From Thiomicrorhabdus sp. Milos-T2 (GTDB lineage: Bacteria; Pseudomonadota; Gammaproteobacteria; Thiomicrospirales; Thiomicrospiraceae), in assembly GCF_000702325.1 (NCBI RefSeq), contig NZ_KL370891.1:890917-954916 (forward strand): 64,000 nt of DNA, in the 5' to 3' direction. Numbering within the stretch: the first letter of the stretch is position 1; each line of letters begins with the position of its first letter. The notes under the pieces are model-generated. The model did not search any database. It was not told the origin of the DNA and was given only the letters and a program-made list of their open reading frames with translations. A program made the translations under genes and the position numbers. Of this stretch, positions 61,440 through 64,000 are shown piece after piece.

Positions 61440-61625
61440 ACTTGAGAATAGGTAAGCTTTAGAATAGGTTTTCAAGTGGCGATAAAGCCACAAATGCTAT
61501 GATAAAAACATCTCATTCGGCGCCCAAAAAGATACCTGAAAAAGCAGATACAGCAAAGTTTTTACATTTCATTTACAGTCTGTTTTGCTATAGATATACA
61601 ATCATTATTTTACGGATAACCCTTC

Positions 61626-62972
61626 ATGCACCTTAAGCAGATTGCCCCAACAAGATATGATATTTGGTTTTTACCTTTAGGTGGAACTGGCGAGATTGGC
61701 ATGAACATGAACCTATATGGACATGCAGGGGAGTGGTTAATGGTTGATTGTGGTATTGGCTTTGACTCAGAAAATGGTCGTAATAGTTATATTGCCGATG
61801 CAGAGTTTATTGAAAAACAAGCATCAAGTTTACAGGCTCTTGTTATAACGCATGCGCATGAAGATCATATTGGAGCAATTATTGAGTTATGGCCAAAATT
61901 AAAAGTACCTATTTTCGCGACGCCATTTGCGATAGAGATGATTTTTAATAAGTTAAGTAAAGAACCCTGGTTGGCTCAAGTTCCTTTACATATTGTTAAC
62001 TTTAATCAATCTTACCAGCTCGGTAGTTTTTCCGTTACCTGGTTGCCTTTACCTCATTCTATTCCTGAATCTAGCGCCTTATTAATTGAAACCGATATTG
62101 GTAATATTTTGCACACTGGTGACTGGAAAAAAGACTCTAACCCAGTGTTAGGCTTACCATTTGATAAGGCAATTTTTTCAGCACTAAAAAAATTGCCCAT
62201 TGATGTCCTTGTAGCCGATTCAACGAACGCAACGAAACTAGGCCAAAGTGTTTCAGAAAGTAGCGTCTACCCCGATCTGTTAAAAACTATCCAAGCGCAA
62301 ACAGGCAGGGTAGTTGTAACCTGTTTTAGTAGTAACGTGGCTCGATTTGTGACTTTGGTAAGAATTGCTCATAAATTAAAGAAACGTTGTGCTGTGTTTG
62401 GACGCTCTTTAGAAAATATGGTTTCTATTGCTAGACGTCTAGGTTATTGGCCAGAAGAGTTAGAATTGGTTGATCCAAAGCATATTGGTTATTTGCCAAG
62501 AGAGGAGGTCATGGTGATTGCCACAGGCTCCCAAGCTGAGCCTCGGTCAGCCACTCAAAAGTTAGCATTAGGCTACCACCCTTGGCTTTTTTTAGAACCT
62601 GGCGACAGCATCATTTACAGTGCCATTAAAATCCCTCCCAATAGAAAAGCGATTGATGAGCAAATTATGCATTTTAAGAACCAGGAAGTAAATGTGATTC
62701 ATGCTGATGATTCCAAACAAAATGGTTTAGTATTGCATGCTTCTGGACATCCTTGTCAGCAAGATTTGCTAACGTTTTATGGGTTGATGAATCCCAAAAT
62801 GTTAATACCTACTCACGGAGAAAATGAGCATTTAAGTGCCCATAAAAATTTGGCTGAAAAGGCAGGAATAGAAAAGGTTTTAGCAGGAGAAAATGGGGAT
62901 TTATTTAAAATAAAACCATTTGCGAAGAAACTCGATCATTGGGTAGCGGTAAATAAAATACAAGTAGGCTAA
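61626..62972 (+). CDS. RNase J-family metallo-beta-lactamase
   Basis: 448 aa. The N-terminal part IWFLPLGGTGEIGMNMNLYG and VITHAHEDHIGAIIELWPKL (HxHxDH zinc motif), LHTGDWKKDSNP and LHASGHPCQQDL mark the beta-CASP/RNase J type. It lacks the C-terminal domain of RNase J (usually about 550 aa). In a gammaproteobacterium that also has RNase E this is unusual, though not unique. It could process RNA or another phosphodiester. GGATAA lies upstream of ATG. Confidence 0.85.
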   Translation: MHLKQIAPTRYDIWFLPLGGTGEIGMNMNLYGHAGEWLMVDCGIGFDSENGRNSYIADAEFIEKQASSLQALVITHAHEDHIGAIIELWPKLKVPIFATPFAIEMIFNKLSKEPWLAQVPLHIVNFNQSYQLGSFSVTWLPLPHSIPESSALLIETDIGNILHTGDWKKDSNPVLGLPFDKAIFSALKKLPIDVLVADSTNATKLGQSVSESSVYPDLLKTIQAQTGRVVVTCFSSNVARFVTLVRIAHKLKKRCAVFGRSLENMVSIARRLGYWPEELELVDPKHIGYLPREEVMVIATGSQAEPRSATQKLALGYHPWLFLEPGDSIIYSAIKIPPNRKAIDEQIMHFKNQEVNVIHADDSKQNGLVLHASGHPCQQDLLTFYGLMNPKMLIPTHGENEHLSAHKNLAEKAGIEKVLAGENGDLFKIKPFAKKLDHWVAVNKIQVG

Positions 62973-63035
62973 CGAGCCAATTTTATCTAAAATTTGTGTG
63001 AATTAGTATAAAGACTAAAGACTAAAGGTGAACCA

Positions 63036-63449
63036 ATGTTGAGATTACAAACTTACTTTTTAGGTTGTTTTTTGTTGCTAAGCTCATTGAGTGTGAGTGC
63101 TAATTTAACGACGGCAATAGAGGCTTATGCGTCTAAAGACTATCAAACAGCCTACAAACTATTTTTACCGTTGGCTAAGGCAGGAGACCGTTACGCACAA
63201 TATGGTTTAGCTAAAATGTACCAAAACGGGAATACCGGAGATGTAAGTTACCTAAATGCCTTTAAATGGTATCAAAAAGCAGCTAAACAAGATTACGGAA
63301 TTGCCCAAAATAATTTAGGTTTGTTGTATTTAAACGGACAGGGTACCGAAAAGAATCAACGTCTGGCTAAACATTGGTTTAGCGCCGCGTGCGAAAACCG
63401 TTGTTCAAAAGGCTGTAAAAACCTAGAACTATTAGAATTTGAGAAATAA
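63036..63449 (+). CDS. Secreted Sel1-repeat protein
   Basis: 137 aa with a signal peptide (hydrophobic about 7-20, cleavage near VSA-NLT). Three short Sel1/TPR-like helix pairs follow: TAYKLFLPLAKAGDRYAQYG, NAFKWYQKAAKQDYGIAQNN and QRLAKHWFSAACENRCSKGC. The three Cys near the end may bridge in the periplasm. A protein-protein adaptor by family; partner unknown. AAAGGTGA ribosome site. Confidence 0.85.
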   Translation: MLRLQTYFLGCFLLLSSLSVSANLTTAIEAYASKDYQTAYKLFLPLAKAGDRYAQYGLAKMYQNGNTGDVSYLNAFKWYQKAAKQDYGIAQNNLGLLYLNGQGTEKNQRLAKHWFSAACENRCSKGCKNLELLEFEK

Positions 63450-63511
63450 TGATTAAGTCATGACTGAAAAATTAATTAAAGCCTATTGGGTCTTAAAATG
63501 AGCTTAAAAAC

Positions 63512-64000
63512 TCAATTTTCTTTTATTAATATAAATTCGTAATAAGGTTTTAGCTGGCCTTCAAATGCATAGTTAAAGTCATAATGGTTTGGTTTTGAAG
63601 CGGTTTGAGGCTTTGCTGGCCTGATAGAGCTAATCGGCCTAATCGGGGTTTGCTTTGCAAGGCGAGCATTAACGGAATTTAATTCAATACTTTCTTCAAC
63701 AATCATTGGATAATAGCCGTCTAAAAATTTACGCATATAAGGCCCACGCTGAAGAGAAAAGTGGTTATCCATTAACTTTAAGGTTTGGCTTTCTCCTTTA
63801 ATACAGATTTGAGCTCCTCTTTTGACATTCATTAAAACAACTCTGTTATCAAGTGCGGTAGCCTTTTCGATATCTTGGTATGAAAGGATTTTTAAGTTGC
63901 GAGTATGCTTAGGGTTATAGGACACTTCTATTTTAGGGACAGGATCAAGTTGGTAGTGGCATTGAGAAAATTCTAGCCAACCAGTCTTCAAGCTTTGTGA
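63512..64000 (-). CDS. Unknown protein, 5' end beyond window
   Basis: Frame open from the window edge to the stop at 63512. An internal TTG at 63991 (LKTGWLEFSQCHYQLDPVPK) is a possible start, but the frame continues upstream, so the true start may lie outside. No family is recognised; the middle is beta-rich (NRVVLMNVKRGAQICIKGES), and the C-terminal part has a Pro/Arg/Ser linker (IRPISSIRPAKP). Confidence 0.6.
   Translation of the reverse strand, partial: SQSLKTGWLEFSQCHYQLDPVPKIEVSYNPKHTRNLKILSYQDIEKATALDNRVVLMNVKRGAQICIKGESQTLKLMDNHFSLQRGPYMRKFLDGYYPMIVEESIELNSVNARLAKQTPIRPISSIRPAKPQTASKPNHYDFNYAFEGQLKPYYEFILIKEN

Noticed and set aside
1-64000. CRISPR array
   Set aside because: No regularly spaced direct repeats of 24-40 bp were seen; the only regular repeats are the 11-bp-spaced end sites and 13-bp AT units.

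Overview
The window looks like chromosome from a low-GC gammaproteobacterium. The order rluC - HAD phosphatase - maf/yceF - yceD - rpmF - plsX - fabHDG - acpP - fabF - pabB/pabC - mltG - tmk - holB - tatD, beside a divergent rne, is the classical gammaproteobacterial arrangement. A Thiomicrospira/Thiomicrorhabdus-like (Piscirickettsiaceae) host is my guess from protein flavour only.

Layout. (1) 1-23.6 kb: conserved core. A partial rne on the minus strand is followed by RNA modification, nucleotide sanitation, fatty-acid synthesis, folate precursor synthesis, cell-wall and replication genes, then an ABC exporter, a periplasmic rhodanese and a multi-HAMP chemoreceptor. (2) 23.7-26.6 kb: an IS110-family element, folD, and a tRNA-Pro/tRNA-Arg/tRNA-His cluster. 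(3) 26.55-58.83 kb: a ~32 kb genomic island inserted at the 3' end of tRNA-His and bounded by a perfect 53-bp direct repeat. Each end carries a tyrosine integrase. Cargo includes an XRE/excisionase/integrase operon with an HD-domain gene split by a second IS110 copy, IS1595 and IS3 relics, a DnaB-like ATPase, a WYL regulator, a double-AAA+ ATPase, a GIY-YIG protein, several unknown genes, an AddB/AddA-like helicase-nuclease pair, an McrBC pair, and two glycine-rich membrane proteins. (4) 58.8-64 kb: core again, with an old yellow enzyme, a bicupin, an RNase J-type metallo-beta-lactamase, a Sel1-repeat protein and a partial unknown gene.

Three sequence systems cross these blocks. First, five inverted repeats of the form GCGACA-N5-TGTCGY sit upstream of island genes, each 40-41 nt before a plausible -10 hexamer. 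This is the geometry of an activator site near -61, and it suggests one island-wide regulon, probably governed by the WYL protein. Second, the palindrome ACCAGGCCTGGT recurs about a dozen times and is the insertion target of both IS110 copies. The IS110 leader contains stretches matching both the target and the joined element ends, which is what a bridge RNA should show. Third, six copies of a 160-256 bp inverted-repeat element have matching 17-bp ends, a constant central palindrome GAATAGCTAGCTATTC and, in four copies, perfect 5-bp target duplications. It is a non-autonomous (MITE-like) transposon.

The island reads as a defence or anti-mobile-element cargo (McrBC, AddAB-like, WYL, GIY-YIG, AAA+) much scarred by insertion sequences. 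No CRISPR array and no rRNA were seen.
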